This document shows, in pieces, positions 18,158-27,495 of a stretch of DNA of 49,148 bases. The stretch covers positions 1 to 49,148 of the forward strand of contig JAJYWB010000044.1 of the NCBI GenBank assembly GCA_021791715.1, given 5' to 3'. The notes below the pieces were generated by a model. It was not told the DNA's origin, made no database searches, and saw only the letters and a list, made by a program, of their open reading frames with translations. How positions within the stretch are numbered: position 1 is the first letter of the stretch; the number at the start of each line of letters is the position of its first letter. The stretch comes from Planctomycetota bacterium. GTDB taxonomy: Bacteria > Planctomycetota > Planctomycetia > Isosphaerales > Isosphaeraceae. Made by a program: the position numbers and the translations under genes.

Positions 18158-19468
18158 ATGACCGGGCCAGGTGGATCGTCCGCTAACGCGCCCTCGCGCC
18201 GCGCTTTTTTGACGACGTCGACCGCGACAGCCGTCGGGGGCGTGCTGGGAACGGGTTTACTTCAGGCGCCCGCGGTTCACGCCGCCGGCGACGATGCGAT
18301 CAAGATCGGCGTGATCGGCTGCGGAGGTCGCGGCACGGGCGCCGCCGACAACGCGCTCGCCGCCGACCCCAAGGTTAAGATCGTCGCGCTCGGCGACCTC
18401 TTCCGCGATCGGCTCGACGGCTGCCGCGAATTCCTCAAAAAATCGCACGCGAATCGCATCGACCTGCCCGAGGATCGCTGCTTCACGGGGTTCGACGCGT
18501 ATAAAAAGGTGATCGCGCAAGATGTTGATTATGTCGTTCTCGCGACCCCTCCCGGTTTCCGACCGATGATGCTCGCCGCCGCGGTCGACGCGGGGAAGAA
18601 CATTTTCACCGAGAAGCCGGTGGGAGTCGACGGCCCCGGCATTCGAACGGTTCTCGACGCGTACGAACGCGCGACCAAGAAGGGGCTTTCGATCGTCGCC
18701 GGAACGCAACGGCGGCATCAGGCTTCGTATCTTGAAAGCATGAAGCGCATTCACGGCGGCGAACTCGGCGAGATCACGTCGGCGCGGTGCTACTGGAACC
18801 AGGGGTCGCTCTGGTCGCGGGCGCGCGAATCGAGCTGGTCCGATATGGAATGGCAGATCCGCAACTGGTTGTATTTCACGTGGCTTTCGGGCGATCATAT
18901 CTGCGAACAACACGTTCACAATCTCGACGTGGTCAACTGGGCGGTGCAGGGGCATCCCGTCAAGGCGGTCGGCCTCGGCGGCAGGCAGGTTCGAACCGAT
19001 CCGATCTTCGGCAACATTTACGATCACTTCGCGATCGAATACACGTACCCGAACGATGTTCACGTGTTGTCGATGGCTCGCCAGATTGACGGCACGGTCG
19101 GCAATGTTTCGGAGGACGTCGTCGGCACGAAGGGCGCATGGCACGGTTCGAGCAACAACCGCGATCACCGGATCACGGGAGCGACGAAGTGGCGGTTCCG
19201 CGAGCAGGGAACGCGCGACCCGTACGTTCAAGAGCACATGGATCTGATCGCGAGCATTCGCGGCACGGGTCCCAAGCTCAACGAGCTTAAGACCGTCGCC
19301 GAGAGCACGCTCACGGCGATCATGGGGCGGATGTCGACTTACACGGGCCAAGAGGTCACCTGGGAGCAGGCTCTCAATTCCAAGTACACGCACATGCCCG
19401 AGAAGCTCGAATTCGGACCGATCGCGGTCGAGCCGATCGCCGTCCCCGGCGTCACCAAGCTCGTCTGA
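18158..19468 (+). CDS. Tat-exported Gfo/Idh/MocA family oxidoreductase
   Basis: A 436-residue NAD(P)-dependent sugar or inositol dehydrogenase-like enzyme. It begins with a twin-arginine signal (SRRAFLTTS, R14-R15, then a hydrophobic stretch to AVHA at ~42). The Rossmann motif IKIGVIGCGGRG is at 49-59 and the family motif EKPVG at 152-156; the C-terminal half is the substrate-binding alpha/beta domain. Exported members are numerous in planctomycetes and typically oxidise or reduce sugar derivatives with a bound cofactor; the substrate cannot be read from sequence. The start is well supported by GAGGAG nine bases before the ATG. The neighbouring ThuA gene suggests a shared role in disaccharide or ketosugar turnover. 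Confidence 0.93.
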   Translation: MTGPGGSSANAPSRRAFLTTSTATAVGGVLGTGLLQAPAVHAAGDDAIKIGVIGCGGRGTGAADNALAADPKVKIVALGDLFRDRLDGCREFLKKSHANRIDLPEDRCFTGFDAYKKVIAQDVDYVVLATPPGFRPMMLAAAVDAGKNIFTEKPVGVDGPGIRTVLDAYERATKKGLSIVAGTQRRHQASYLESMKRIHGGELGEITSARCYWNQGSLWSRARESSWSDMEWQIRNWLYFTWLSGDHICEQHVHNLDVVNWAVQGHPVKAVGLGGRQVRTDPIFGNIYDHFAIEYTYPNDVHVLSMARQIDGTVGNVSEDVVGTKGAWHGSSNNRDHRITGATKWRFREQGTRDPYVQEHMDLIASIRGTGPKLNELKTVAESTLTAIMGRMSTYTGQEVTWEQALNSKYTHMPEKLEFGPIAVEPIAVPGVTKLV

Positions 19469-19501
19469 TCGATCGCCTCGACAAAAAGTGAAAACCCGCC
19501 G

Positions 19502-19525
19502 ACCCCTCCCGCATTCGGGAGGGGT
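19502..19525 (+). terminator. GC-rich hairpin between the Gfo/Idh/MocA and ThuA genes
   Basis: ACCCCTCCCG and CGGGAGGGGT form a perfect 10 bp stem around CATT, 33 bp after the oxidoreductase stop. The following TCGTTCGTT is only moderately T-rich. It may be a terminator or a processing/attenuation hairpin lowering ThuA expression relative to the gene before it. Confidence 0.65.
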
Positions 19526-19564
19526 TCGTTCGTTCCACCGCCGTTATTTTAAGGACAAACGATC

Positions 19565-20389
19565 ATGTGGAAATTGCTTTGCGCCCTGGGCCTGACGATC
19601 GCCCCGTTGTTCCTCACCGCCGAACCCGCCCGCGCGGCCGATAAAGTCAAAATCGTCCTCATCGCGGGACGACCAAGCCACGGCAAAGGAGAACATGAAT
19701 TCAACGCCGGAATCAAACTCCTCGTCGAGTGTTTGAAAAAGATCCCCGACGTCGAACCCGTTTTCGTCGCGGGGGGTTGGCCCAAAGACGAATCGGTGTT
19801 CGAGGGCGCGCGCTCGGTCGTCTTCTTTATGGACGGCGGATCGGGGCATCCGATGATTCAAGGCAAACGTATGGAAACGATGAAGAGCTTGATGGATAAG
19901 GGAGTCGGTCTCGTTTGCCTGCATTACGCGGTCGAGTTCCCCAAGGGGAAGGTCGGCGATCAGATGCTCGATTGGCTCGGCGGGTATTACGAGACGGGGT
20001 ATTCGACGAACCCGCACAACGACATCGCGGTTACGCCGGCGGAATCGCACCCGATCACCCGCGGAGTCGCTCCTTTCCAGGCCCGCGACGAATGGTATTA
20101 TCGCATTCGTTTCCGTCCGAGCGATCCCCGAGTGACCCCGATCCTCACGGGAATGCTTCCCAAAGATAAACCGAATAAAGAAACGCTGGCTTGGGCGACC
20201 GAACGTTCCGACGGCGGTCGATCATTCGGATTCACGGGCGCTCATTTCCACAAGAATTGGGGAAACAACGATTTTCGCACGCTCGTCTTGAACGCGATCC
20301 TTTGGACCGCGAAGGTCGAAGTTCCCTCGAACGGTTTCCCCTCGCAGGTGAGCGCTGAAGAGCTGTCGAAAAACCTCGACCCCAAATGA
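19565..20389 (+). CDS. ThuA domain protein, secreted
   Basis: A 274-residue protein with a signal peptide (residues 1-24, ending PARA-A) and a ThuA-like glutamine-amidotransferase fold: KVKIVLIAGRPSHGKGEHEF, the VVFFMDGGSGHP strand-loop, GVGLVCLHYAVEF and SFGFTGAHFHKNWGNNDFR. ThuA proteins take part in trehalose and related disaccharide use through 3-keto sugars, and often sit beside Gfo/Idh oxidoreductases, as here. The amidotransferase catalytic Cys is replaced in this fold, and the chemistry is unsettled. ATG at 19565 follows AAGGA. A strong terminator closes the unit. Confidence 0.9.
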   Translation: MWKLLCALGLTIAPLFLTAEPARAADKVKIVLIAGRPSHGKGEHEFNAGIKLLVECLKKIPDVEPVFVAGGWPKDESVFEGARSVVFFMDGGSGHPMIQGKRMETMKSLMDKGVGLVCLHYAVEFPKGKVGDQMLDWLGGYYETGYSTNPHNDIAVTPAESHPITRGVAPFQARDEWYYRIRFRPSDPRVTPILTGMLPKDKPNKETLAWATERSDGGRSFGFTGAHFHKNWGNNDFRTLVLNAILWTAKVEVPSNGFPSQVSAEELSKNLDPK

Positions 20390-20422
20390 TCGAGATCGTT
20401 TGATCGGCCGTAAGCTCGATCG

Positions 20423-20491
20423 CGAGCGCCCTGGATCGGCGAATCGTCATACAAAAGACGGTTCGCCCGATCTCGAGGCGCTCGTTTTTTT
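20423..20491 (+). terminator. Intrinsic terminator of the ThuA gene
   Basis: CGAGCGCC (20423-20430) pairs with GGCGCTCG (20477-20484), immediately followed by seven T. Inside the outer stem a second near-perfect stem (GATCGGCGAATCGTC with GACGGTTCGCCCGATC) adds stability. It begins 33 bp after the stop codon. Confidence 0.9.
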
Positions 20492-20576
20492 GAGAGGTTT
20501 CCGATAAGCCGCGTCGATTTAATATTATAAAGTTGTTATAAACAAATAGGTAGGCCTCGACCGATCCGAGTGGCGA

Positions 20577-20767
20577 CGACGATCGGTCGATCAAATCGTT
20601 CGCGGCGATAATTCGGCCCTGTTACAGCGCCGATCGGTCGATCGAATCGCTCGCCGCGATCATTCGCTCCGTGTTACAGCGACGATCGGTCGATCGGATC
20701 GCTCGCCGCGATCATTCGCTCCGTGTTACAGCGACGATCGGTCGATCGGATCGCTCGCGGCGATCAT
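20577..20767. repeat. 52 bp tandem repeat array, about 3.7 copies
   Basis: GTTACAGC recurs at 20621, 20673 and 20725, and the rest of each 52 bp unit (GATCGGTCGATCG, then CTCGCCGCGATCATTCG, then CTCCGTGTTACAG) is nearly identical; the last two copies match best. The array ends at the stop codon of the secreted-protein gene at 20764, so its last copy overlaps the coding 3' end. Each unit holds two CGATCG and several hairpin-forming segments. The ThuA terminator ends ~85 bp before it; nothing else is seen in this 374 bp intergenic region. Confidence 0.9.
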
Positions 20768-23385
20768 TCAAACGGATTTAGATCTTCGACGTCGGGAATC
20801 CAAAGATAAGAAACGTGCGAGCGGATGTATTTCCAGAAGACTTCCCCTTTTCGCGCGAGCGCCTGCGCGATTTCAACCCGCGCTCGGTTTTTGAATTCCT
20901 GATAATCGTTCGCCGCGGGCTCTGGAATTCGCTCGATCAGCTCGACCGCTCGCCTCGGGTCGATCGCCGCCGTCGCGATCAACGGATTCCAGTCGTCGAG
21001 CGAAGCGGGGTCGATCGGCTCGATCAGCAATCGCGCAATCACCTTATGATATCGAGCGAGAGGAGCGGCGATTTTGGCGTCGATGTTTTTACTTCGCGTC
21101 CGATCGGCCGGGGTTTTGCCGAGAGATCTGAGCGCGAGCGTTTTCCAGAAGCATTCGGAGACGAGCGCGGGATCGATTTTCTCGGCGCTTCCGACGAGCG
21201 TCGCGGCGACGTCCTCGGGTTGAGTCAAACTGCGATCGTTGCGTGCCGAATTGTTCACGCAATGATCGAGCAGATCATACGATTGATTCAGTAATGATAT
21301 GGCGAGAGTGCGATTCGTCGCCGCGAGATTCTCGGCCATGATTCCAAGTGCGTAAGCGCGGAGCGATTCGTCGCCGATCGTCGAGGCGATTTTTCGCGCA
21401 CGGTCGAGATCGCGCGGAGCCGTTCGATAACAAACGCGAACCGCGTATTGATCGCGTTGATTGGGATCTTTAACGAGCGCGAGAACGCGTTCGGCGTCGG
21501 CGGGCGACCGCGCCGCGATCTCGTGCGCGATGTTACCGTGATGCCGATCGAATTCAAACTTATCGGTCAGATCTTTGATCATATTCAGAGCCGCGGGTAG
21601 GTCGATGACCGAAAGCTCCTCGGCGAACATCGAGCGGGCGAAACCGGGAAAAGCCGCATTGGGGAGTTTTTCCGCGTCGGCGAGAGCGTCGCGAAGCAGC
21701 TTGGTCGCGTGTTCGGTTTCTCCCAGATCGAAAAGCCGATCCGCGGCCTGGCTCATTCCGATCAGCCGAAAAACGGGATCTTTCAGGTTCTTGGCGATCA
21801 GGAGCGCTCGCGAAACAACTTCGAGCTTCTTTTTGCGATCGCCGCCCGGAATCCGATCGATTAACATAAAATACGTGGTCATCTTCGCATACGGATCGCC
21901 GATCGATTCTGCGATGTTGAGCGCGTCGTCGATTCCTTCTTCTTCCAAAATCGCGATCGCCGCGATCGCGCGGATCATCTCGTTGAGCATCTCTTCTTTA
22001 AATAACTTCTGATCGACGAGTTCGAGCGCGTGTTCGGGGTCGACCCGAGCCGTCGCCTCCATCGATTTCATCAATCCCGGTTGAAGCCCTCCTTTGATCG
22101 CCTTTTCAAGATAAGGATCAAGAATCTTTCGCGCAAGCGCGTTTCGTTCCTTGGCGTCGAGCGGAGTTTCCAGCGATTTCATCGATTCGGCGGGCTTTTC
22201 GTCGGATCGAACGAGTGTGAAATTGAGAATATCGGAATCGTTGTTCGCGATCGAACCGGTAAAGCGATATCCGGGCTTGCGCACGAAGACGAACGCTCGG
22301 CCGATCGGAACTCCCTCGAGCCGATACGTACCTTCGCGATCGGTTTCCACGGTTAATGTTTCAAAAGTATCTCCGCGCGTGAAAACCGTCGCTCCAGCGA
22401 CCGGAGCTCCTTTGGAATCGAGCATTTTTCCCACGACGGCGTGGGGACGCGATTTGGGAGGGCCTTCGAGCGGAATCAAGAGATCGAGCGTCTTCCCTTC
22501 GGCGAGAACGTTTTGGGTCCAAGGAGTTTTCGTGAGATACAGATTATTTGGAACGTTTGGCACGGCGATTTCAACGACTCCCGCGACGACGGCGGGAACC
22601 TCGAATTTCCCCTCGGAGTCGGTTTGAACATCGGCTTGCGATCGTTTTACCTGGATACCTTGCTCCCGCATCGATCGACCGAAAACGCGAACGAGCCTTC
22701 CCTGAACGGCTTTGGGATCGTCGGCGGTTAATCGTCCCCGCACGCGTCCGACGGGCGCCAGGACGAACGGTTTATCGCGCGGCGGGTTGTTTCCCAATTG
22801 TGAGCCGAATCGATCGGATTCGACGATGAGAACGGAAAGCGATTCGCGCGAAACGGTCGTGATCACCGCCTTGCCGTCGATGTCGGTCGTTACTTTCAGT
22901 CGATCCCTGATCCGATCGGGAAGTGGTTGAGATAGAGAAGCGCCTGGAATTTGAACTGAAAAAGGAATGACCCGAGCTCCGGCGACGGGCTTGCCGAGAG
23001 GGTCGTGAATCAGAATCGTTTCGGTATTCTTTGGTCCGAGTTTGAGCGTGATCGGCTTTTGAGGCGCGGTTTTCCGGGTGAATTCGAAACCGGCGAGGGT
23101 GGAGTCGGCACGGATCGCCCAAATCGCGATCGGCTGACGGCTTAAAGTCACGTCGGTTTCGTGGACGAGATCGAAATGGAACAATCCATTCGGATCGGCG
23201 ATCGTCTTGGTTTGATCGGGATCAAGCCGAACGGACGACATCAAGGGAACAAGGAAAACCTCGGCGGTCGCAGCGGGATTACCTTTGTCGTCGACGACCT
23301 TTCCCTCGATTCGCGTCGACTCGTGCGGTTTCGCGATCGGTCCCGGTTGAGCCGATAACGCCAATAAAACTAGGAACGTGTTCAT
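20764..23385 (-). CDS. Secreted protein with carboxypeptidase-regulatory-like domains and helical repeats, paralogue 1
   Basis: An 873-residue protein with a short signal (MNTFLVLLALSAQPGP). Residues ~25-110 are a carboxypeptidase-regulatory-like beta-sandwich (RIEGKVVDDKGNPAATAEVFLV). A second lies near 315-385 (GKMLDSKGAPVAGATVFTRG, then the YRLEGVPIGRAFVFVRKPGY segment), with related beta-rich sequence between. From ~410 to the end the protein is alpha-helical with repeat-like units such as ALNIAESIGDPYAKMTTYF and ARKIASTIGDESLRAYALGI. The end LWIPDVEDLNPFE is shared by all three paralogues. ATG 23385 follows GGAG. No peptidase motif is present; a periplasmic or surface scaffold is my inference. 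It is the last gene of the minus-strand group and abuts a 52 bp repeat array. Confidence 0.85.
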   Translation of the reverse strand: MNTFLVLLALSAQPGPIAKPHESTRIEGKVVDDKGNPAATAEVFLVPLMSSVRLDPDQTKTIADPNGLFHFDLVHETDVTLSRQPIAIWAIRADSTLAGFEFTRKTAPQKPITLKLGPKNTETILIHDPLGKPVAGARVIPFSVQIPGASLSQPLPDRIRDRLKVTTDIDGKAVITTVSRESLSVLIVESDRFGSQLGNNPPRDKPFVLAPVGRVRGRLTADDPKAVQGRLVRVFGRSMREQGIQVKRSQADVQTDSEGKFEVPAVVAGVVEIAVPNVPNNLYLTKTPWTQNVLAEGKTLDLLIPLEGPPKSRPHAVVGKMLDSKGAPVAGATVFTRGDTFETLTVETDREGTYRLEGVPIGRAFVFVRKPGYRFTGSIANNDSDILNFTLVRSDEKPAESMKSLETPLDAKERNALARKILDPYLEKAIKGGLQPGLMKSMEATARVDPEHALELVDQKLFKEEMLNEMIRAIAAIAILEEEGIDDALNIAESIGDPYAKMTTYFMLIDRIPGGDRKKKLEVVSRALLIAKNLKDPVFRLIGMSQAADRLFDLGETEHATKLLRDALADAEKLPNAAFPGFARSMFAEELSVIDLPAALNMIKDLTDKFEFDRHHGNIAHEIAARSPADAERVLALVKDPNQRDQYAVRVCYRTAPRDLDRARKIASTIGDESLRAYALGIMAENLAATNRTLAISLLNQSYDLLDHCVNNSARNDRSLTQPEDVAATLVGSAEKIDPALVSECFWKTLALRSLGKTPADRTRSKNIDAKIAAPLARYHKVIARLLIEPIDPASLDDWNPLIATAAIDPRRAVELIERIPEPAANDYQEFKNRARVEIAQALARKGEVFWKYIRSHVSYLWIPDVEDLNPFE

Positions 23386-23592
23386 GCCGATACTCCGGCG
23401 AGAAGACGACGAACGGCGAAATCCGACGAGCCGATAACGACAGACGTCGTTACCGGTTCGATCATAGCGTCGCTTCGGTTTTGATGCAAGCGAGGAGGAA
23501 AAATCGGCGATTGTCAGAACCGCTTTGCGTCGCCTTCTCGGATGAATCGAGTGCGAGACGGAAAAATCGTCGCAGTGATTGCTACGATCGAG

Positions 23593-24453
23593 TTATGCGT
23601 TGGTATTCCCGTTTTTATCGAGCAGAGCGCGCAGGCGTGCGACTTCGGCTTCAAGGGCGTTCGCTCGTTTGGCTTCCTCCTCGGCTCGTTTGGCTTCCTC
23701 CTCGGCTCGTTTGGCTTCTTCGTGGGCTCGTTTGGCTTCCTCCTCGGCTCGTTTCGCTTCCTCGCGGGCTCGTCGTTTCGCTTGCGATCTTTGTTTTTCG
23801 GATTGATGGATTTTAAGCTTCATATCATCGATCGTCGGTAGCATCTCTCCCATAAAAGGGATTTTGAAACGATCCCGCAGATGAATCAGGCGAATGCGAT
23901 AATCCTCGGGAATCATCCGCGATTCGAGCCGGGGGCTCACGATGCTTCCGTCAGCTTCGATCCTCATCGGCCGATACGCTCCGTCGACAAGTTCAAAGCC
24001 TTGAAAACGCGGGTTAAGACATTCGTCGACGGGATCGAAGATATAATACTCCTCGACTCCGAGCGAGGCGTAAAGGATCGGTTTTTCGTAGACGTCGATC
24101 TTCCAGGTGCTATCGGAGGTGATCTCGAAGATCACGTGCGGAGCGGTTCCCTCGACCCATGTTTTGAAGGTTCTTCGGGGATCGGTTCCGTCGATTCCGA
24201 AGGTCACCATGACGTCGGGCGATTTGTTGGCTTTGGGGTTTCCTTTTTCGTAGTAGAGGAACATGTCGCCCGCGACGTGGATGTCCTTGCGTTTCATGAG
24301 GATGCGCAGCATTTGGATCGCCGCCATCAATTCGAGAATTGAAAGGACGTGGATTCCGGTTTCGCCCATCGGCTCGCCGTCCGATTCTGGATAAAAGACG
24401 TCGTCATTTTCTGGGACGTCGGGTCGAGTTTTGTCGGTGAGGATTTTGGTCAT
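23593..24453 (-). CDS. Uma2 family nuclease-like protein with heptad-repeat tail, paralogue 1
   Basis: A 286-residue protein. Residues ~15-190 are an Uma2 domain of the PD-(D/E)xK nuclease fold: SPDVMVTFGIDG, HVIFEITSDST, then KIDVYEKPILYASLGVEEYYIFDP carry the expected Asp, Glu and Lys. The C-terminus is a charged coiled coil with five EAKRAEE-type heptads followed by ALEAEVARLRALL. Uma2 proteins are greatly amplified in cyanobacteria and planctomycetes; their biological role is not known. The frame is open to 24498, but the closely related gene at 30269-31174 supports MTKILTDK at 24453 as the start. It ends 208 bp before the start of secreted paralogue 1. Confidence 0.9.
   Translation of the reverse strand: MTKILTDKTRPDVPENDDVFYPESDGEPMGETGIHVLSILELMAAIQMLRILMKRKDIHVAGDMFLYYEKGNPKANKSPDVMVTFGIDGTDPRRTFKTWVEGTAPHVIFEITSDSTWKIDVYEKPILYASLGVEEYYIFDPVDECLNPRFQGFELVDGAYRPMRIEADGSIVSPRLESRMIPEDYRIRLIHLRDRFKIPFMGEMLPTIDDMKLKIHQSEKQRSQAKRRAREEAKRAEEEAKRAHEEAKRAEEEAKRAEEEAKRANALEAEVARLRALLDKNGNTNA
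23664..23768 (-). repeat. 21 bp coding minisatellite, five units
   Basis: CTCGTTTGGCTTCCTCCTCGG-type units start at 23664, 23685, 23706, 23727 and 23748. On the coding strand each gives one seven-residue heptad, EAKRAEE or a close variant, so unit gain or loss never shifts the frame. Confidence 0.92.
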
Positions 24454-24547
24454 CGGTCGGCTCGCTTCCTGGGAATGGAACTCGACGGAAGAACGCACGC
24501 CGCTTGAATTGTAACACGAGAAGAACTTGTTCGCGATCGCCGCGTGG

Positions 24548-27190
24548 TCACGGATATCGAAAGGAGTTCTCGACGTCGGGAATCCAAAGCCGGGCGAAAT
24601 TTGAGATGAAATATTTCCAGAATTCCTCGTCGCGATGCGCTAACATCAAGGCGAGCGTCGATCGGGCGCCGTTTTTGAAATGATGCGTATCGTTCGGGTC
24701 GGGTTCGGGAATTTGATCGAAAAGATCGATCGCGCCGCGCGGGTCGATCGCCGCCAAAGCGTACAATGAAATGGATGTTTCGATCCTTGAAAAATCGATC
24801 GTCGAAACGTCGATCGGTTTAATGAGTAAGCGAGCGATTGAGGGATTAAATCGAGCGAGGATCGCCGCGACGATGGAGTCGGTTTTTAAATGGCGCTCGA
24901 GTTCGTAGAGAGATCTCGGCAAGGTTCGGATCGAGACGGCGCGCCAAAAATATTCGTCGACAAGCGCGGGATCGATTTTTTCGGCGACGGCGACGAGGGA
25001 CGCGGCGATCTCCGCGGGTTCGCCGGGAAGCCGAGAGGGTTGGGGCGCGTGACCGACGATGTTTTCGAGTGTGTCGAAGGCTTCTTGAAGAAGTTTTTTG
25101 GCGAGATTGTTATCCGATTCGGCTAAATTTTCGGCCATGATTCCGAGCGTGTAGGCGCGCATCTTCTCGGTCGGGATCGAAAACGCGATCCTGTGCGCGC
25201 GGTCGTAATCGCGCGGCGCCATGCGATACGCGACACGCATCGGGAAATACTCGCGCGTAAAAGAATACCCTAAGAGCGAGAGAAGGCGTTCGGATTCGGC
25301 GGGAAAACGCGCCGCGATCCGGTGCGCGATCTCGCCGCGAGCATCTTCTAAATTATATATGTTTTTGATGTTGTTGATGAGTTCGAGCGCGAGCGGCGGA
25401 TCGATCGACGCCAGGGCTTCGGCGAATGTTATGCGAGCGCCTTCTCCGGGCCCGTCGATTGGAAGCTTGATCGCGTCGGCGAGCGAATCGCGGAGAATTT
25501 TGGTCGCCGTCGCGTCTTCTCCCAGATCGAACAGGGCGTCGGCGATTCGTCCGATCGCGACGATTCGCTCGATCGGATCTTTTTGATTATCAGCCTGCAA
25601 CCGAGCTCGCGACAACATCTCGAGTTTCTTGACGCGATCTTTCTTTGGATAATATGTCCACATGTAATAATATGCGCTGATCCTCATTCTTATATCGTGA
25701 ATCGATTCGACGACCGCGATCGCGTCGTCGACGTTTTGGTTCATAAAGCCGCACGCGGCGAAATTGCGAAGGAGGTCGTCGTATCCCTCGTTATTGAAAA
25801 CGTTTCGCGCGACGAGGTCGAGTACGCGTTCGGGATCGATTAGCGCGGTTATTCTCAAGCAATTATTAAGGCGCGGGGTTACGCCTTCTTGAAGTAATCG
25901 TTCGAGATTCGGTTCGATCACCTTGCGTGCGAGAGCGTTCCGTTCCTCGGCGTCGAGCGGGGTCGGCAGGGTTTTCAGCGGACGATCGGGTTTTTCGTCG
26001 TCTCGACGAATCATAACATCAAGAACCGTTTTATCTTGTGGAACGACCGCTCCCGCGAAACGATAACCCGGCTTGCGGACGAACACGAAAGCAAGACCCT
26101 TTGGAACGCCTTCAAGCCGATAAGCTCCGTTTTGATCGGTCACGGCGGTCAAGGTTTTGTACGTGTCTCCCCGTGAAAAGACGGTCGCCGTCGGAACGGG
26201 ATCGCCTTTGGAATCAAGGATCCGTCCCGTGAGCGCCTCGGATCGATAGCGGGGAGATGTCGCGAGCGGAATCACGAGATCAAGAGTTCGTCCTGGAAGA
26301 AGGATTCCGGAACTTCCCAATCGAAAATCACGATAATCTCGATCGCCTCGTCGATCGACGAGAGTGACGAATAGCTCGCCGCGGATAAACGCGGGTATCT
26401 CGAATTTCCCTTCCTGATCGCTGCGAACAATCTCGGAAGCCGTCTTGGAATAAGCGTTATCATCGGGTGATGATACGCTTTCAACTCTGACGAGTCGTCC
26501 CTGAACGGCCTTGGGATCGTCGGCCTTCAACCGGCCGCGGATCCGACCGACTTCCGCCAAATCAAAGGCTCTACCTTTGAGCGGATAGCGGCCGTATTGC
26601 ACGCCGAAACGCTCCGATTTCGCTCGCAGTCGCCTGATCGATTTCGGCGTCGCTCGTTCGATCACGGCCTTCCCCGCGGCGTCGGTCGTCGCTCCGAGCC
26701 GCTCGACGAGTTCTTCGGGCGGCTCCGAAGCGAACTCCGGTAATCCATCCACATAGAGACCTGTCGGAGTGATTCGAACTCCTTCGACCGGCTTTCCCAC
26801 GAAATCGCTGACGACGATCGCTTCGTGATTCTTTCGTGAGAGCTTGATCGTAAACGGCTTCTCGGGAGGGTCGTTCCAAAAGAATGCGAATCCCGTGATC
26901 GACGTATCTTCGCGCAGCGTCCAGATCGTGATCGGAAGTTCCAAGTCCTTCGAATCGCGCGGAGCGACGAGATCGAGAGTGAACGACCCGTCATCACGCG
27001 AGTTGGGATATTTGGTCGCTTTTCGGCGATCGGGTTGATTCCGATCCACGGAGGTGATGAATATCTCGGCGTCGGCGGCGGGATTTCCCTCCGCGTCGAC
27101 GACTTTCCCCTCGATCCTGATCGTTCCACCGGGCTCGACGCGAGCCGCCGCGTGCGTCGCCAACATCAAGAGAGCAAGAAAGGCTTTCAT
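24548..27190 (-). CDS. Secreted protein with carboxypeptidase-regulatory-like domains and helical repeats, paralogue 2
   Basis: An 880-residue protein with the same architecture as the genes on either side. It has a signal peptide MKAFLALLMLATHAAA, a first regulatory-like domain beginning RIEGKVVDAEGNPAADAEIF, a second around GRILDSKGDPVPTATVFSRG, and a helical C-terminal half ending LWIPDVENSFRYP. The frame extends to 27271, but ATG 27190 follows GGAGGGTCGTC and starts the signal, the same arrangement as paralogue 3. Its closest match in the window is paralogue 3 (shared VVPxDKxVLDxMIRRDDEK and KTLPTPLDA segments). It ends 94 bp before the Uma2 gene at 24453. Confidence 0.85.
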   Translation of the reverse strand: MKAFLALLMLATHAAARVEPGGTIRIEGKVVDAEGNPAADAEIFITSVDRNQPDRRKATKYPNSRDDGSFTLDLVAPRDSKDLELPITIWTLREDTSITGFAFFWNDPPEKPFTIKLSRKNHEAIVVSDFVGKPVEGVRITPTGLYVDGLPEFASEPPEELVERLGATTDAAGKAVIERATPKSIRRLRAKSERFGVQYGRYPLKGRAFDLAEVGRIRGRLKADDPKAVQGRLVRVESVSSPDDNAYSKTASEIVRSDQEGKFEIPAFIRGELFVTLVDRRGDRDYRDFRLGSSGILLPGRTLDLVIPLATSPRYRSEALTGRILDSKGDPVPTATVFSRGDTYKTLTAVTDQNGAYRLEGVPKGLAFVFVRKPGYRFAGAVVPQDKTVLDVMIRRDDEKPDRPLKTLPTPLDAEERNALARKVIEPNLERLLQEGVTPRLNNCLRITALIDPERVLDLVARNVFNNEGYDDLLRNFAACGFMNQNVDDAIAVVESIHDIRMRISAYYYMWTYYPKKDRVKKLEMLSRARLQADNQKDPIERIVAIGRIADALFDLGEDATATKILRDSLADAIKLPIDGPGEGARITFAEALASIDPPLALELINNIKNIYNLEDARGEIAHRIAARFPAESERLLSLLGYSFTREYFPMRVAYRMAPRDYDRAHRIAFSIPTEKMRAYTLGIMAENLAESDNNLAKKLLQEAFDTLENIVGHAPQPSRLPGEPAEIAASLVAVAEKIDPALVDEYFWRAVSIRTLPRSLYELERHLKTDSIVAAILARFNPSIARLLIKPIDVSTIDFSRIETSISLYALAAIDPRGAIDLFDQIPEPDPNDTHHFKNGARSTLALMLAHRDEEFWKYFISNFARLWIPDVENSFRYP

Positions 27191-27440
27191 GACGACCCTC
27201 CGATAAGAGAACGGAAGCGGACGAAGATCGCGCCTCGAGCGACAAAAGTCGCTATCTTCCGATCGTATCACCGAATTCGGTCGGATTCAAGCGCCTTCGC
27301 GAATTGAGTTACAAGATGGATGACGGTCGTTCGCGATCGGTATCGCCCGATTCGTGATCATCGACGTCTTGGCGATTTTGGGACGACGAATCATAGACCG
27401 GCGACGACGAACGCGATCGTGGTTCGGCGAGCTTCCTGAG

Positions 27441-27490
27441 AAAAAAACCTTAAGAAGGCCGGCACGATCGATCGATCGTGCGACACCGGC
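27441..27490 (-). terminator. Hairpin downstream of secreted paralogue 3
   Basis: GCACGATCGATCGATCGTGC (27462-27481) is a perfect 20-base palindrome, extendable by GCCGG with CCGGC outside. On the minus strand it follows the stop at 27496 by 14 bases, and a run of seven T (27447-27441) comes 14 bases later. The distance to the T-run is longer than usual, so I hold it as probable. Confidence 0.55.
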
Positions 27491-27495
27491 GGTGT

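Noticed and set aside
18257..19393. 378-residue minus-strand open frame
   Set aside because: Antisense shadow of the Gfo/Idh/MocA gene, with no recognisable domain and very high Arg/Asp content.
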